Source of the DNA: Alcaligenaceae bacterium SAGV5
Lineage (GTDB): Bacteria > Pseudomonadota > Gammaproteobacteria > Burkholderiales > Burkholderiaceae_B
DNA length: 64,000 bases
Direction: 5' to 3'
Assembly (NCBI GenBank): GCA_009360345.1
Contig: SPDP01000005.1
Coordinates: 1 to 64,000, forward strand
Part shown: in pieces, positions 36,490 to 47,934 of the stretch
How the letters are laid out: every line of letters begins with the position of its first letter
Position numbering within the stretch: position 1 is the first letter of the stretch
Program-made: the position numbers and the translations under genes
The notes under the pieces: model-generated
What the model saw: the letters and a program-made list of their open reading frames with translations, nothing else
Told to the model about the DNA's origin: nothing
Databases searched by the model: none

Positions 36490-38361
36490 TCAGACCTCTT
36501 TGGGTTTCCAGACCTGGCCAATCGACAGCTTGGCGAGTTTCTTGCGGCGGCCGTACCAGAGGTTGGCGAGCGCGCGGGCGCCGACCACGGCGGAGAACAT
36601 CGAGGTCAGGATCCCGATGGTATGGACGATGGCGAAGCCCCGCACCGGGCCGGAACCGAAGGCCAGCAGCGCCACCGCGGCGATCAGCGTGGTGACGTTG
36701 GAGTCCAGGATGGTGCCCCAGGCGCGCTCGAAGCCGAGGTGGATGGCCTGTTGCGGCGCGGCGCCGGCCCGCAGTTCCTCGCGTATCCGCTCATTGATGA
36801 GCACGTTGGCGTCGATCGCCATGCCCAGCGTGAGCGCGATGGCGGCGATGCCGGGCAGGGTCAGCGTGGCCTGCAGCATGGACAGCAGCGCGATCAGCAG
36901 CAGCAGGTTGACCGCCAGGGCGATCACCGAGAATACGCCGAAGAGCCCGTAGTACAGGATGATGAAGATGGCGATGGCGGAGAAGCCGTAGACCACCGAG
37001 TGGAAGCCCTTCTGGATGTTGTCGGCGCCCAGGCTGGGGCCGATGGTGCGTTCCTCGATGATTTCCATGGGCGCGGCCAGCGAACCGGCGCGCAGCAGCA
37101 GCGCGGTGTCGTTGGCCTCGACCGTGCTCATGCTGCCGGTGATCTGCACGCGGCCGCCGCTGATCTCGCTGCGGATCACCGGCGCGGTCACGACTTCGCC
37201 CTTGCCCTTCTCGAACAGCAGGATGGCCATGCGCTTGCCCACGTTGTCGCGGGTCACGTCGCGGAAGATGCGGGCGCCCTTGGCATCCAGCGTCAGGTGC
37301 ACGGCGGGCTGCTGGGTCTGGCCGTCGAAGCCGGCCTGGGCGTCCTGCAGGTTCTCGCCGGTCAGGACGACCTGGCGGCGCACCAGCACCGGGCGGCCGT
37401 CGCGGTCGGTGTAGCGTTCCAGGCCGAAGGGCACGGTGCCGCTGGCCAGCGCGCTGGTGGCCTCAGGCGAGTCGTCCACCATGCGCACTTCCAGCGTGGC
37501 CGTACGGCCCAGGATGTCCTTGGCCTTGGCCACGTCCTGCACACCCGGCAACTGGACCACGATGCGGTCGGCGCCCTGTTGCTGGATCACCGGCTCGGCC
37601 ACGCCCAGTTCGTTGATGCGGTTGTGCAGCGTCGTGATGTTCTGGCGCAGCGCGTTGTCCTGGGAGGTCTTGATGGCCTGCGGGGTCAGCGCGCCCGTCA
37701 GCTTGAAGTCGCCGCCGGCGTCCTGGTCGCTGAGCTGCAGGTCGGGCAGGCCGGTGCGCAGCACGTCGCGCGCGGCATCGCGGGTGGCGGCGTCGCGGAA
37801 CTTGACCTCGATGCTCTGGCCGACGCGGTCGATGCCGTTGTGGCGGATGTTCTTGTCACGCAGCAGCGAACGCACGTCGCCGGTCATGGCATCGTAGCGC
37901 TTGGTCAGCGCGCCCTTCATGTCCACCTGCAGCAGGAAGTGCACGCCGCCGCGCAGGTCCAGGCCCAGGTACATGGGCAGCGCGTGCAGCGAGCGCAGCC
38001 AGGCGGGCGAGGCCGACAGCAGGTTCAGCGCGACCACGTAGCCGGGATCGGAGGAATCGGGGTTCAGGGACTTTTCAAGCAGGTCGCGCGCGCGCAACTG
38101 CTGGTCCGGGGAGTTCAGGCGCACCCGCACCGTGCCCACGGGGCCGTTCTGTTCGAAATACAGGCCGGTGTTGGCGATGCCCGCGGCCTGAAGGGTCTGG
38201 TCCACCCGCTCCATCATGGAGTTGTCGACCTTGATGGTCGCCTTGGCGCTGGAGACCTGGACGGCGGGGGACTCGCCGAAGAAGTTCGGCAAGGTGTAGA
38301 CGAAGCCGATCACGACCACCACGGCGATCATGATGTACTTCCAGAGAGGATAGCGATTCAT
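36490..38361 (-). CDS. secD: Preprotein translocase subunit SecD
   Basis: 623 residues: an N-terminal membrane helix, the large periplasmic P1 domain, and five C-terminal membrane helices. Motifs include GLDLRGGVHFLLQVD, RINELGVAEPVIQQQG and the D-rich LTLGMAIDANVLINERIRE. Start ATG 38361. The 146-base gap back to yajC contains GC-rich dyads but no gene. Confidence 0.96.
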   Translation of the reverse strand: MNRYPLWKYIMIAVVVVIGFVYTLPNFFGESPAVQVSSAKATIKVDNSMMERVDQTLQAAGIANTGLYFEQNGPVGTVRVRLNSPDQQLRARDLLEKSLNPDSSDPGYVVALNLLSASPAWLRSLHALPMYLGLDLRGGVHFLLQVDMKGALTKRYDAMTGDVRSLLRDKNIRHNGIDRVGQSIEVKFRDAATRDAARDVLRTGLPDLQLSDQDAGGDFKLTGALTPQAIKTSQDNALRQNITTLHNRINELGVAEPVIQQQGADRIVVQLPGVQDVAKAKDILGRTATLEVRMVDDSPEATSALASGTVPFGLERYTDRDGRPVLVRRQVVLTGENLQDAQAGFDGQTQQPAVHLTLDAKGARIFRDVTRDNVGKRMAILLFEKGKGEVVTAPVIRSEISGGRVQITGSMSTVEANDTALLLRAGSLAAPMEIIEERTIGPSLGADNIQKGFHSVVYGFSAIAIFIILYYGLFGVFSVIALAVNLLLLIALLSMLQATLTLPGIAAIALTLGMAIDANVLINERIREELRAGAAPQQAIHLGFERAWGTILDSNVTTLIAAVALLAFGSGPVRGFAIVHTIGILTSMFSAVVGARALANLWYGRRKKLAKLSIGQVWKPKEV

Positions 38362-38507
38362 CGGTAATCAAACCTCGGAAGGCTGGCGCATCGGCGCCGG
38401 TGCCCGCGGCGGGCCAGGCCGCAGAACGCGAAAAAGGGGCGGCGCCCGGCGCCAGCCCCCGGCAGTGCATCGATGCCGCGCGGGCGGCATGGACGCGAGC
38501 GCCCGGC

Positions 38508-38855
38508 TTACAGAGCCTTGATGGTGCCCTTGGGCAGGACGGTCTGGACCGCGGTTTTCTGGACCAGGACTTCCACCGCCTTGTCGCCTTCGCGCGAAAT
38601 TTCCACCGAGACGTAGGTATCGTTGACCTGGACGACCTTGCCCAGGATGCCGCCGGCGGTGACGACTTCGTCGCCCTTGGCCAGCGCGGCAACCATGTTC
38701 TTGTGCTCTTTCTGGCGCTTCATCTGAGGACGGATCATCAGGAAATAGAGGATCACGAACATCAGGACGATGGGCAGCATCCCCATCAGGGCGCCTTCGC
38801 CGCCGGCCGCGGGAGCTTGCGCCAGGACATTGGCGAGCGCGTTGGATGTCAGCAT
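38508..38855 (-). CDS. yajC: SecDF accessory protein YajC
   Basis: 115-residue single-pass membrane protein with the typical hydrophobic N-terminus (LPIVLMFVILYFLMIRPQ) and the KGDEVVTAGGILGKV segment. It co-purifies with SecDF in other bacteria. Position between tgt and secD is the conserved order. Confidence 0.95.
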   Translation of the reverse strand: MLTSNALANVLAQAPAAGGEGALMGMLPIVLMFVILYFLMIRPQMKRQKEHKNMVAALAKGDEVVTAGGILGKVVQVNDTYVSVEISREGDKAVEVLVQKTAVQTVLPKGTIKAL

Positions 38856-39021
38856 TTCTTCTCCGGAATCAATGACTTGCGTCGAAAATAACTCAAAATT
38901 GTAGCCTAGCCCGCCCAGGGCGGAACCGGACCTCTTTCAGGGATAACCCATGCCACGGCCGCCGTGCTGACCAGTGGCCGCGAGCTCCTGGTTGGCCACG
39001 GCGGGGCCGGGAGGTGGCATT

Positions 39022-41204
<2,183 letters not shown>

Positions 41205-41273
41205 GGCAACCCACCATCATAGCCTGGAATGGGCACCTGCCCGGCAGGCGGCCCGGCCGTGTCCGCCGCCGGT

Positions 41274-42221
41274 TCAGGCCGTCCGCGCTTCCTTCCCGAG
41301 CCAGTCCCGGAACAGCCGGACGACCTCGCGCTTGGAAGCCGGTTCGTTGCTGACGATGTGGTAGCTGGACGCCAGCCGGACCTCCAGCGGGAAGGGCGCC
41401 ACCAGCCGTCCGGTCGCCAGGTCCAGGCGGGCGAGTTCCTTGGTGGTGGCGACCACGCCCTTGCAGGCGACGGCGGCTTCCATGGCGGGGATGGAGTGCC
41501 AGAAGTGGGGCCCGCGCGAGGTGTCGATGCCCGTGACGCCCGCTTTTTCCAGCCACATGTCCCAGAACGACGGCCCTTCGTACAGCACGCCGCGATCGTC
41601 GTGGAGCAGCACGTGGCGGCGCAGGTCGTCGGGCTGGCGCAGGGGGTTGTCGCCCTCGAGCAGGGCGGGGCTGCACAGCGGCGTGACCGTCAGCGGCATC
41701 AACTGGTCGACCCGCATGCCCGGATAGCCGCCGTTGCCGAATACGACCAGCACGTCGACCTCGTCCACCCAGCCCATCACGCTGGCGACGTCCCCGCGCG
41801 GTCCGCGCGGCAGGCGCGGGAACTGCCGCACCCGGGTGGAGACGCGCACGTCGATGTCGGGGAAGGCGGTCACGAAGCGATGCAGGCGCGGCATCAGCCA
41901 GTTGGAGATGAAGGACGGGGGCGCGCCGACCTCGAGCACGTCGGCGCCGCGGTGATCGCGCAGCCGTCCCACGGCCTGGCGCAGGCAGTCGAAGCCTTCT
42001 TCCAGCTTGGGAAAGAAGATTTCGGCGCTGGCGGTCAGTTCGATGCCGCGGTGGACGCGGCGGAAAAGGCGCACGCCCAGCATGTCTTCCAGGATCTGGA
42101 TCTGGTGGCTGACGGCGGCAGGCGTGACGTTCAGTTCTTCGGCGGCCTTCTTCAGGCTGCGGTGGCGGGCGGCCGACTCGAAGGCTCTCAGCGCGGTCAG
42201 GGGAGGCAGTGGATGACTCAT
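41274..42221 (-). CDS. LysR-family regulator, GcvA-like
   Basis: 315 residues with the GcvA-type opening PPLTALRAFESAARHRSLKKAAEEL and the helix-turn-helix VTPAAVSHQIQILEDMLGV. Divergent from the ridA-dioxygenase operon. The intergenic gap holds two mirror-image copies of ATTAG-N5-CTAAC, and CTAAT is the core of known GcvA sites, so autoregulation and control of the operon are likely (inference). Confidence 0.87.
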   Translation of the reverse strand: MSHPLPPLTALRAFESAARHRSLKKAAEELNVTPAAVSHQIQILEDMLGVRLFRRVHRGIELTASAEIFFPKLEEGFDCLRQAVGRLRDHRGADVLEVGAPPSFISNWLMPRLHRFVTAFPDIDVRVSTRVRQFPRLPRGPRGDVASVMGWVDEVDVLVVFGNGGYPGMRVDQLMPLTVTPLCSPALLEGDNPLRQPDDLRRHVLLHDDRGVLYEGPSFWDMWLEKAGVTGIDTSRGPHFWHSIPAMEAAVACKGVVATTKELARLDLATGRLVAPFPLEVRLASSYHIVSNEPASKREVVRLFRDWLGKEARTA

Positions 42222-42229
42222 GTTTTTAG

Positions 42230-42244
42230 ATTAGTTTTTCTAAC
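42230..42244. promoter_or_regulatory. LysR operator candidate, regulator-proximal copy
   Basis: ATTAG-TTTTT-CTAAC, eight bases upstream of the LysR start codon. It is the reverse complement, in its conserved arms, of the site at 42352-42366. The arms match the CTAAT core of GcvA-type sites. Confidence 0.55.
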
Positions 42245-42351
42245 TTCATATGGGAAGAGAATTCGTGTGACAGGCCTGGAGGGCGTGCCTATAGTGATCT
42301 GGAAACAAGAGCGCCATATTCCGCGCCCAAGCCATCTTCCGGATGCATCAA

Positions 42352-42366
42352 GTTAGTGCATCTAAT
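42352..42366. promoter_or_regulatory. LysR operator candidate, operon-proximal copy
   Basis: GTTAG-TGCAT-CTAAT, ending 25 bases before the ridA start. Same 5-nt spacer and mirrored arms as the copy at 42230-42244. The two sites are 122 bases apart, so a bound regulator could contact both. Confidence 0.55.
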
Positions 42367-42391
42367 CTGAAAAACCACCCGTGGACACGCC

Positions 42392-42799
42392 ATGCCCGAT
42401 ATCCAGATCCTCAATCCCGTTGGCCTTGGTACCCCGCTTGCCCAGTATTCCCAGGTAGCCCGCGTCAGGGCCTCCGAGTTCGTCTTCATCGCGGGGCAGG
42501 TCGCGACCGACCAGGAAGGGAACACCGTCGGCGCGGGTGACTTCGACGCCCAGTGCGTGCAGGTCTTCCGCAACATCGGCATTGCGCTCCAGGAGGTGGG
42601 GGCCGCCTGGCAGAACGTACTGCAGTTCACGACCTATCTGGTGCATTCCCAGGATATCCCCCGGCTGGGCGCCTATCGCGAGCGAGCGTTTCCCGGCATG
42701 TTCGGCGCCCGCGCCTATCCGACCAATACCTTGCTGATGATCGATCGCCTGGTGCGCGAGGATTTCCTGATCGAAGTGCAGGCGGTCGCGGCGCTATGA
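42392..42799 (+). CDS. RidA-family protein
   Basis: 135-residue YjgF/YER057c/UK114 family protein. The conserved Arg and Glu of the trimer active site are in FPTNTLLMI-like NTLLMIDRLVRE and IEVQAVAAL. Family members hydrolyse enamines/imines; relatives act as 2-aminomuconate deaminases in aromatic catabolism. First gene of an operon with an alpha/beta hydrolase, amidohydrolase and Rieske oxygenase, which favours a catabolic rather than housekeeping role. Confidence 0.85.
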   Translation: MPDIQILNPVGLGTPLAQYSQVARVRASEFVFIAGQVATDQEGNTVGAGDFDAQCVQVFRNIGIALQEVGAAWQNVLQFTTYLVHSQDIPRLGAYRERAFPGMFGARAYPTNTLLMIDRLVREDFLIEVQAVAAL

Positions 42800-42873
42800 G
42801 CGCGCCCGCCCGGCCGCCCGAAGGGCGCGCGACCTCCGGGGAGGATGTCGCGCGGCGACAGGAGGGGCGTCCC

Positions 42874-43707
42874 GTGAACGCCTGCCTGCGCGAGCACGTC
42901 TTCGAACTGGACGGCATTCCGGTGCGCTATGTCGAAGGGGGCGCCGGCATGCCGCTGCTGCTGTTGCACGGCTCGGGGGCGGGCGCGTCGAGCCACGGCA
43001 ACTGGCAGCGCGTGCTGCCGCGGCTGGCCGAGCGGCACCACGTGCATGCGATGGACCTGATCGGCTTCGGCCGGTCGGGCGCCAAGCCCGCCGGCCCGCA
43101 TTTCGACTATGCGCTATGGCTGCGCCAGTGCCGCGAAATGATCGCGCGCATGCCGGGGGCACGGATAGGCGTGATCGGGCACTCCCTGTCCGGCACCCTG
43201 GCCCTGCGCCTGGCGGCCTGCGAGCCGCGCGTGGCGCGCGTGATGACGACGGCGACCATGGGCGCATCGTTCGCCGCCAATCCCGCCACGGAAACCGCCT
43301 GGCGCTTTCCTCGGGACCGCGAGGCGCTGAGACAGGCCTCGTGCCTGCTGGTGCACGATCCGGCGCTGATCGACGAGACCTATCTGGACGGCCGCGAGCG
43401 CATCCTGCGCGAGGGTGATCACGGCGGGCGTTTCGAGCAGATGTTCGCGGGCGACAAGCAGCGCTTCATCGATGCCGTCGCGTTGACGGCGGACGAGCTG
43501 GGCGCCATCGGCTGCGAGGTGCTGATGCTGCACGGCCGCGACGATAGGGGCTTTCCCGCCGACGTGCTTACGCTTCCGATGTCGCGATCCATCGCCCGGG
43601 CCGACGTGCATCTGCTGAGCCGTTGCGGCCACTCTGTCGCCTTCGAGTGGCCGGAAAAATTCCTGGCGCTGGCCGTGCCGTTCTTCGCCGGGGTGGCGCA
43701 TGGATGA
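42874..43707 (+). CDS. Alpha/beta hydrolase
   Basis: About 277 residues with oxyanion HGSGAGASSHGNW, nucleophile Ser in GHSLSG, Asp in HGRDDRG and His in RCGHSVAFEWP, as in meta-cleavage C-C hydrolases and related esterases. I chose GTG 42874 because AGGAGGG lies about seven bases before it; an ATG at 42796 overlapping the ridA stop would add 26 residues of low-complexity sequence. It overlaps the amidohydrolase start by eight bases. Confidence 0.84.
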   Translation: MNACLREHVFELDGIPVRYVEGGAGMPLLLLHGSGAGASSHGNWQRVLPRLAERHHVHAMDLIGFGRSGAKPAGPHFDYALWLRQCREMIARMPGARIGVIGHSLSGTLALRLAACEPRVARVMTTATMGASFAANPATETAWRFPRDREALRQASCLLVHDPALIDETYLDGRERILREGDHGGRFEQMFAGDKQRFIDAVALTADELGAIGCEVLMLHGRDDRGFPADVLTLPMSRSIARADVHLLSRCGHSVAFEWPEKFLALAVPFFAGVAHG

Positions 43708-45052
43708 GCCGGCCTACATCCTGAAGGGCAGGGTGATCGATGGCACGCTGGATGCGCCGATCGCGCGTGGCGCGGTCGTGACGCAGGGCGAGGAGATCGC
43801 CTGGGTGGGCGAGGAGGCGGCCTTGCCGCCGCGCTACGCGCGGCCCGGCGTCCAGGTGGTCGATCTTCCCGGCCGCAGCATCCTGCCCGGCCTGGTCGAC
43901 GGGCACATCCACATTTCCTTCGGCGAGGCGCGCTCGGAAGAGGAGCTGGCGCTGTACACGCCGGTGGAGTTCCGGACGCTGAAGGCGGTGTGGAACGCGA
44001 AGAAAGTGCTGCAGGCGGGCGTGACGAGCGCCTTCGATGCCGCCACCACGTTCAACATCGCGCAATCGGTGCGCGATGCGATCGACAGCGGCATGTTCGA
44101 GGGCCCCCGGCTCGCGGTGTCGGGGCGGCAGTTGACCTCCCACCAGGGGCTGGAGGATTCCTTCCCCAACTGGATGGAGTTCCCGCCGGGGCAGGCGGGC
44201 GTGCTGATCCGCAGCCGCGACGAACTGGTCGAGCAGATCCGCTACCAGGTCAAGGACGGCGTCGATGCCATCAAGGTGTCGGGATCGAACGATTCCTTCA
44301 TCACCCCTGATTCGCTAGACGGCTCGGCCTTCACCTATGACGAGTACCGGATCGTGGCCGACGAGGCCCACCGGCTCGGCCGCATGTGCACGGTGCATGC
44401 GCGTTCCCGCGATGCCGTGGCCGATGCCGCGCGCGCCGGCTTCGACGTGATCTTCCATGCGTCCTTCATCGACGACGAGGGCATCGACCTGTGCCTGCGC
44501 AACGGCTGCGTGATCGTGCCCACGCTGCCCTTGCTGGTCAACGCGATCGAGGCCACGGGCGGTCCGGCCAACCCGTCCAACGCCGGGTTCCAGCGCGAGG
44601 TCGATGCGGCGATCGTCAACCTGGCGCGCGCGAGCCGGGCCGGCGTGCCGCTGGTGCCTGGTTCGGAAAGCGGCTGGTCGCCGGTGCCCTATGGCCAGTG
44701 GCACGCTCGCGAGATGCAGATATTCGTGGATGACCTGGGCTTGTCGCCCGGGCAGGCCCTGCATGCAGGCACGCTGGGCGCGACGCGGTTGTTCCGCCGC
44801 TTCGGCGACCGGATCGGCAAGCTCGAGGCCGGGCGCCATGCCGACATCATCGTGGTCGACGGCGATCCGCTGGCCGATATCGGGCTGTTGCAGAAGCCGT
44901 CCCGTTTCGACCTCATCCTGAAGGCCGGTCGTCCGGTGGACCGCACGCCGCCCGCGCCGCGCAGGCCCATGCACTACGAGCGGCACAAGATGTTCCTCAA
45001 TGGCATTTTCCACTACGACCAGGAAGCCGGCCAGGGCGTCCTGCGGCGCTGA
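43700..45052 (+). CDS. Amidohydrolase-family metalloenzyme
   Basis: 450-residue TIM-barrel amidohydrolase. Metal motif GHIHIS after ILPGLVD, a lysine in DAIKVSGSND that may be carboxylated, and later His in CTVHARS and IFHAS. The usual final Asp motif appears as PGSESGWS, with Glu in that place. Resembles prolidase/imidazolonepropionase-like catabolic amidohydrolases. Probably opens a cyclic amide or lactam in the operon's pathway. The substrate is unknown. Confidence 0.84.
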   Translation: MDEPAYILKGRVIDGTLDAPIARGAVVTQGEEIAWVGEEAALPPRYARPGVQVVDLPGRSILPGLVDGHIHISFGEARSEEELALYTPVEFRTLKAVWNAKKVLQAGVTSAFDAATTFNIAQSVRDAIDSGMFEGPRLAVSGRQLTSHQGLEDSFPNWMEFPPGQAGVLIRSRDELVEQIRYQVKDGVDAIKVSGSNDSFITPDSLDGSAFTYDEYRIVADEAHRLGRMCTVHARSRDAVADAARAGFDVIFHASFIDDEGIDLCLRNGCVIVPTLPLLVNAIEATGGPANPSNAGFQREVDAAIVNLARASRAGVPLVPGSESGWSPVPYGQWHAREMQIFVDDLGLSPGQALHAGTLGATRLFRRFGDRIGKLEAGRHADIIVVDGDPLADIGLLQKPSRFDLILKAGRPVDRTPPAPRRPMHYERHKMFLNGIFHYDQEAGQGVLRR

Positions 45053-45081
45053 CCCTTCTTCATTCTTCATCAGGAAATTCG

Positions 45082-46362
45082 ATGACGTACAGCAAAGAAC
45101 AACTCGCCGGCCTGGTGCGGGCGGACCGCGTGCACAGGGCCTACTACACCGACCCGGCCGTATTCGAGGCCGAGATGGCCAAGGTGTTCGGCAAGGTGTG
45201 GGTCTACGTGGGCCACGATAGCCTGGTGCCCGATCCGGGCGACTATTACTGCACGACGCTGGCCGGGCAGCCGGTGGTGCTGAGCCGCCACGAAAGCGGT
45301 TCGGTGCACGTGCTGTACAACCGCTGCGGCCATCGTGGCGCCAAGGTGCTGTCCCGCACGCGCGGCAACGCGCGCGTGTTCTCGTGCATGTATCACGGGT
45401 GGGCATTCCGCCCCAATGGCGAGCTGGCGGGCGTGCCGATGCGGGCCGACTTCCCCGAGGATGCGCTGCGCGAGCCGCGCGCGGGGATGGAGCCGCTGCC
45501 GCGCGTCGACAGCTATCGGGGCTTCGTGTTCGCCGCGCTCGATCCCGGCGTGATGCCGCTGCTCGATTTCCTGGGCGAGGCGCGCAAGGGCATCGACGAA
45601 CTGGTCGACCGCTCGCCCGAAGGCCGGGTCGAGTTCGCCGCCGGCTGCCATCGCTATCACTTCCGGGGCAACTGGAAGCTGCAGATGGACAACATGGCCG
45701 ACACCTACCACCCCGCGGCGGCCCACGGCTCGACCGTTGGTCCCGACGGCCGCCAGTTCCAGCGGCGTGCTGGCGACCAGGGCGGCGCGGCCCTGTTCTT
45801 CGCGCCCAACGGCGAGGCGGTGGTGTCGCAGCTGGGCGTGCGCGGATTTCCGCATGGCCACAGTTCGGAACAATCGTTGTTCGACAAGGAGCAGGCGGGC
45901 GGCGCCTGGGACGACTATCGCGCGCTGATGGTCGCGCGCCACGGCGAAGCGCGCACCGCCGACATCCTGAAGAACCGCCGGCACAGCCTGACGCTGTTCC
46001 CGACGCTGGACATCCTGATCGCCCAGACTTCGGTGCGCGTGGTCAAGCCGATCGCGGTGGACCTGACCGAGGTCGAGATCTGGCCGGTCCGGTTGGCGGG
46101 AGCGCCGGCCGTGATCTCGGACGACCTGGTCAAGTACGTCAACATGACCCACTCCGCGTCGTCGTTCATCCAGACCGATGACCTCGAAGCCTTCGAGCGT
46201 TGCCAGGAAGGGCTGAAGGCGCAGGGCAGCGACTGGGTGCTGGTCGCGCGCGGCCTGGGCGCCGAAGTCGACGAAGGCGAGGGCGTGCTGTTCGGCGCGC
46301 GGTCGAGCGAGGTCGGCCAGCGCGCCAAACACTATGCCTGGCGCGACCTGATGAGCGCCTGA
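45082..46362 (+). CDS. Ring-hydroxylating dioxygenase alpha subunit
   Basis: 426-residue Rieske oxygenase. Cluster ligands C82-x-H84 and C102-x2-H105 (CMYHGW); iron ligands H210 and H215 in ADTYHPAAAH. It is distinct from the alpha subunit at 24914 and shares only family features. Located behind the amidohydrolase gene and 18 bases before its beta subunit. No reductase or ferredoxin gene is in the operon. Confidence 0.9.
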   Translation: MTYSKEQLAGLVRADRVHRAYYTDPAVFEAEMAKVFGKVWVYVGHDSLVPDPGDYYCTTLAGQPVVLSRHESGSVHVLYNRCGHRGAKVLSRTRGNARVFSCMYHGWAFRPNGELAGVPMRADFPEDALREPRAGMEPLPRVDSYRGFVFAALDPGVMPLLDFLGEARKGIDELVDRSPEGRVEFAAGCHRYHFRGNWKLQMDNMADTYHPAAAHGSTVGPDGRQFQRRAGDQGGAALFFAPNGEAVVSQLGVRGFPHGHSSEQSLFDKEQAGGAWDDYRALMVARHGEARTADILKNRRHSLTLFPTLDILIAQTSVRVVKPIAVDLTEVEIWPVRLAGAPAVISDDLVKYVNMTHSASSFIQTDDLEAFERCQEGLKAQGSDWVLVARGLGAEVDEGEGVLFGARSSEVGQRAKHYAWRDLMSA

Positions 46363-46380
46363 TTCCACCAGAGAGCTACC

Positions 46381-46893
46381 ATGAATACGCTAGCAAGACT
46401 CAACCCCGCCGCCGCAGCCGTCCCGTCGCTGGACGCCTTGCGCGATTTCGTCGAGCACGAGGCCGATCTGCTTGACAATCGCCGCTTCGACGACTGGCTC
46501 GACCTGTACAGCGACGACGCCGTGTACTGGGTGCCGGCCGCGCAGGACCAGGCCGACTGGATCAGCCACGTGTCGCTCTACTATGACGAAAAACACACCA
46601 TGAAGACGCGCGTGGCGCGGCTCAAGCACCCGATGATCCATTGCCAGGACCCGCCTTCCACGACGGTGCGCGTGCTGTCGAACTTCGGCATGGAAGCCGC
46701 CGGCGGCGACCATGTCCGCGTCCGCAGCAAGTTCATCATGCTGGAAGACCGGCCCGGCGCGGACCGCCGCGTGTACGGCGGACGCTATCTGCACACGCTG
46801 CGCCTGGACGGCGCGCACCTGAAGATCGTCCAGAAGTGCGTGCGGCTTACCAACTGCGACCAGAGTTTTCCGCAACTGACCCAGCCGTTCTGA
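46381..46893 (+). CDS. Ring-hydroxylating dioxygenase beta subunit
   Basis: 170-residue NTF2-like partner of the preceding alpha subunit, with FDDWLDLYSDDAVYWVPA and the C-terminal KIVQKCVRLTNCDQ. Start ATG 46381 after a GAGAG stretch. Normal length. Confidence 0.88.
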   Translation: MNTLARLNPAAAAVPSLDALRDFVEHEADLLDNRRFDDWLDLYSDDAVYWVPAAQDQADWISHVSLYYDEKHTMKTRVARLKHPMIHCQDPPSTTVRVLSNFGMEAAGGDHVRVRSKFIMLEDRPGADRRVYGGRYLHTLRLDGAHLKIVQKCVRLTNCDQSFPQLTQPF

Positions 46894-46931
46894 GGACGCG
46901 CGTCGGCGCTCTTCCCCCCTGGAGGTCCACG

Positions 46932-47909
46932 ATGAAATTCCTGCTGCGCATCGGCCGCCTGCTGGCCTGTATGTCGGTCCTGGCGTCCGCGGCTCCGGCC
47001 GTCCAGGCCGAGGACTACCCGACCCGCCCCGTGCGGATGATCGTGCCGTATGCGCCCGGCGGCGCGCCGGACGTGTTGGCGCGCTCGCTGGCGCCTGGCC
47101 TGTCCGAGGTTTTCAAGCAACAGTTCGTGATCGAGAACCGGCCCGGCGCGGGCGGCATCGGCGCGGCCGAAAGCGTCGTCCGCGCCGCGCCGGATGGCCA
47201 CGTGCTGTTCTTCTCCGACATCCAGCAGCTCGCGATCAATCCCTACCTGTTCGCGAAATTGCCGTACGCCGCCGACAAGGACTTCACGCCCGTGGCGCTG
47301 GCCGCGGCCATTCCGCTCTACATCGCCGTGCAATCGTCGCTGAACGTGCGCAGCGTGGCCGACCTCGTCGCCCTGGCCAAGGCCAAGCCGGGGGCATTGA
47401 CCTATGGCTCGTCGGGAATAGGCAGCATCCACCACATCGCCATGGAGTCGATGCTGCACGGGCTCGGCATCAACGTCGTGCACGTGCCGTACAAAGGGGC
47501 GGGGCAGTCGGTGCCCGCCTTCATGGGCGGCGAGACCTCCCTGGTGATCGCCGCCTATCCTGCGCTCGAACAGTACATCAGGACCGGCAAGGCCCGATTC
47601 CTCGCCGTCACCACCCTGGAGCGTTCCGCCATGACGCCCGACATTCCGGCGGTATCCGAAACCGTGCCGGGCTTCGACTTCAGTTCCGAGATGGGCATCG
47701 TGGTGCCGGCGGGCACGCCGCAGACCGTGGTGCAGCGGCTCTCGGCAGCGGTCGCGCAGGCGCTCAAGCAGCCCGAGACAGTCGTCCGGTTGAAGGCGAT
47801 GGGCGCCACGGCCATCGGCAGCAGCCCCGAGGGTTATGCCGCCAACATCCGCAACAACCTGGACAAATTCGGCAAGGCGGTCAAGCTGGCCGACATCACG
47901 CCCAACTGA
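46932..47909 (+). CDS. Bug/TctC-family periplasmic receptor
   Basis: 325 residues: signal peptide (RLLACMSVLASAAPAVQAED), then VRMIVPYAPGGAPDVLARSL, VIENRPGAGGIGAAESV and HVPYKGAGQSVPAFMGG. GGAGG lies seven bases before ATG 46932. It sits inside a catabolic operon, so it likely binds the operon's substrate or a related acid. Third orphan Bug receptor in the window. Confidence 0.88.
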   Translation: MKFLLRIGRLLACMSVLASAAPAVQAEDYPTRPVRMIVPYAPGGAPDVLARSLAPGLSEVFKQQFVIENRPGAGGIGAAESVVRAAPDGHVLFFSDIQQLAINPYLFAKLPYAADKDFTPVALAAAIPLYIAVQSSLNVRSVADLVALAKAKPGALTYGSSGIGSIHHIAMESMLHGLGINVVHVPYKGAGQSVPAFMGGETSLVIAAYPALEQYIRTGKARFLAVTTLERSAMTPDIPAVSETVPGFDFSSEMGIVVPAGTPQTVVQRLSAAVAQALKQPETVVRLKAMGATAIGSSPEGYAANIRNNLDKFGKAVKLADITPN

Positions 47910-47934
47910 AGAACGCGTTCATCCGGAGACTCCC

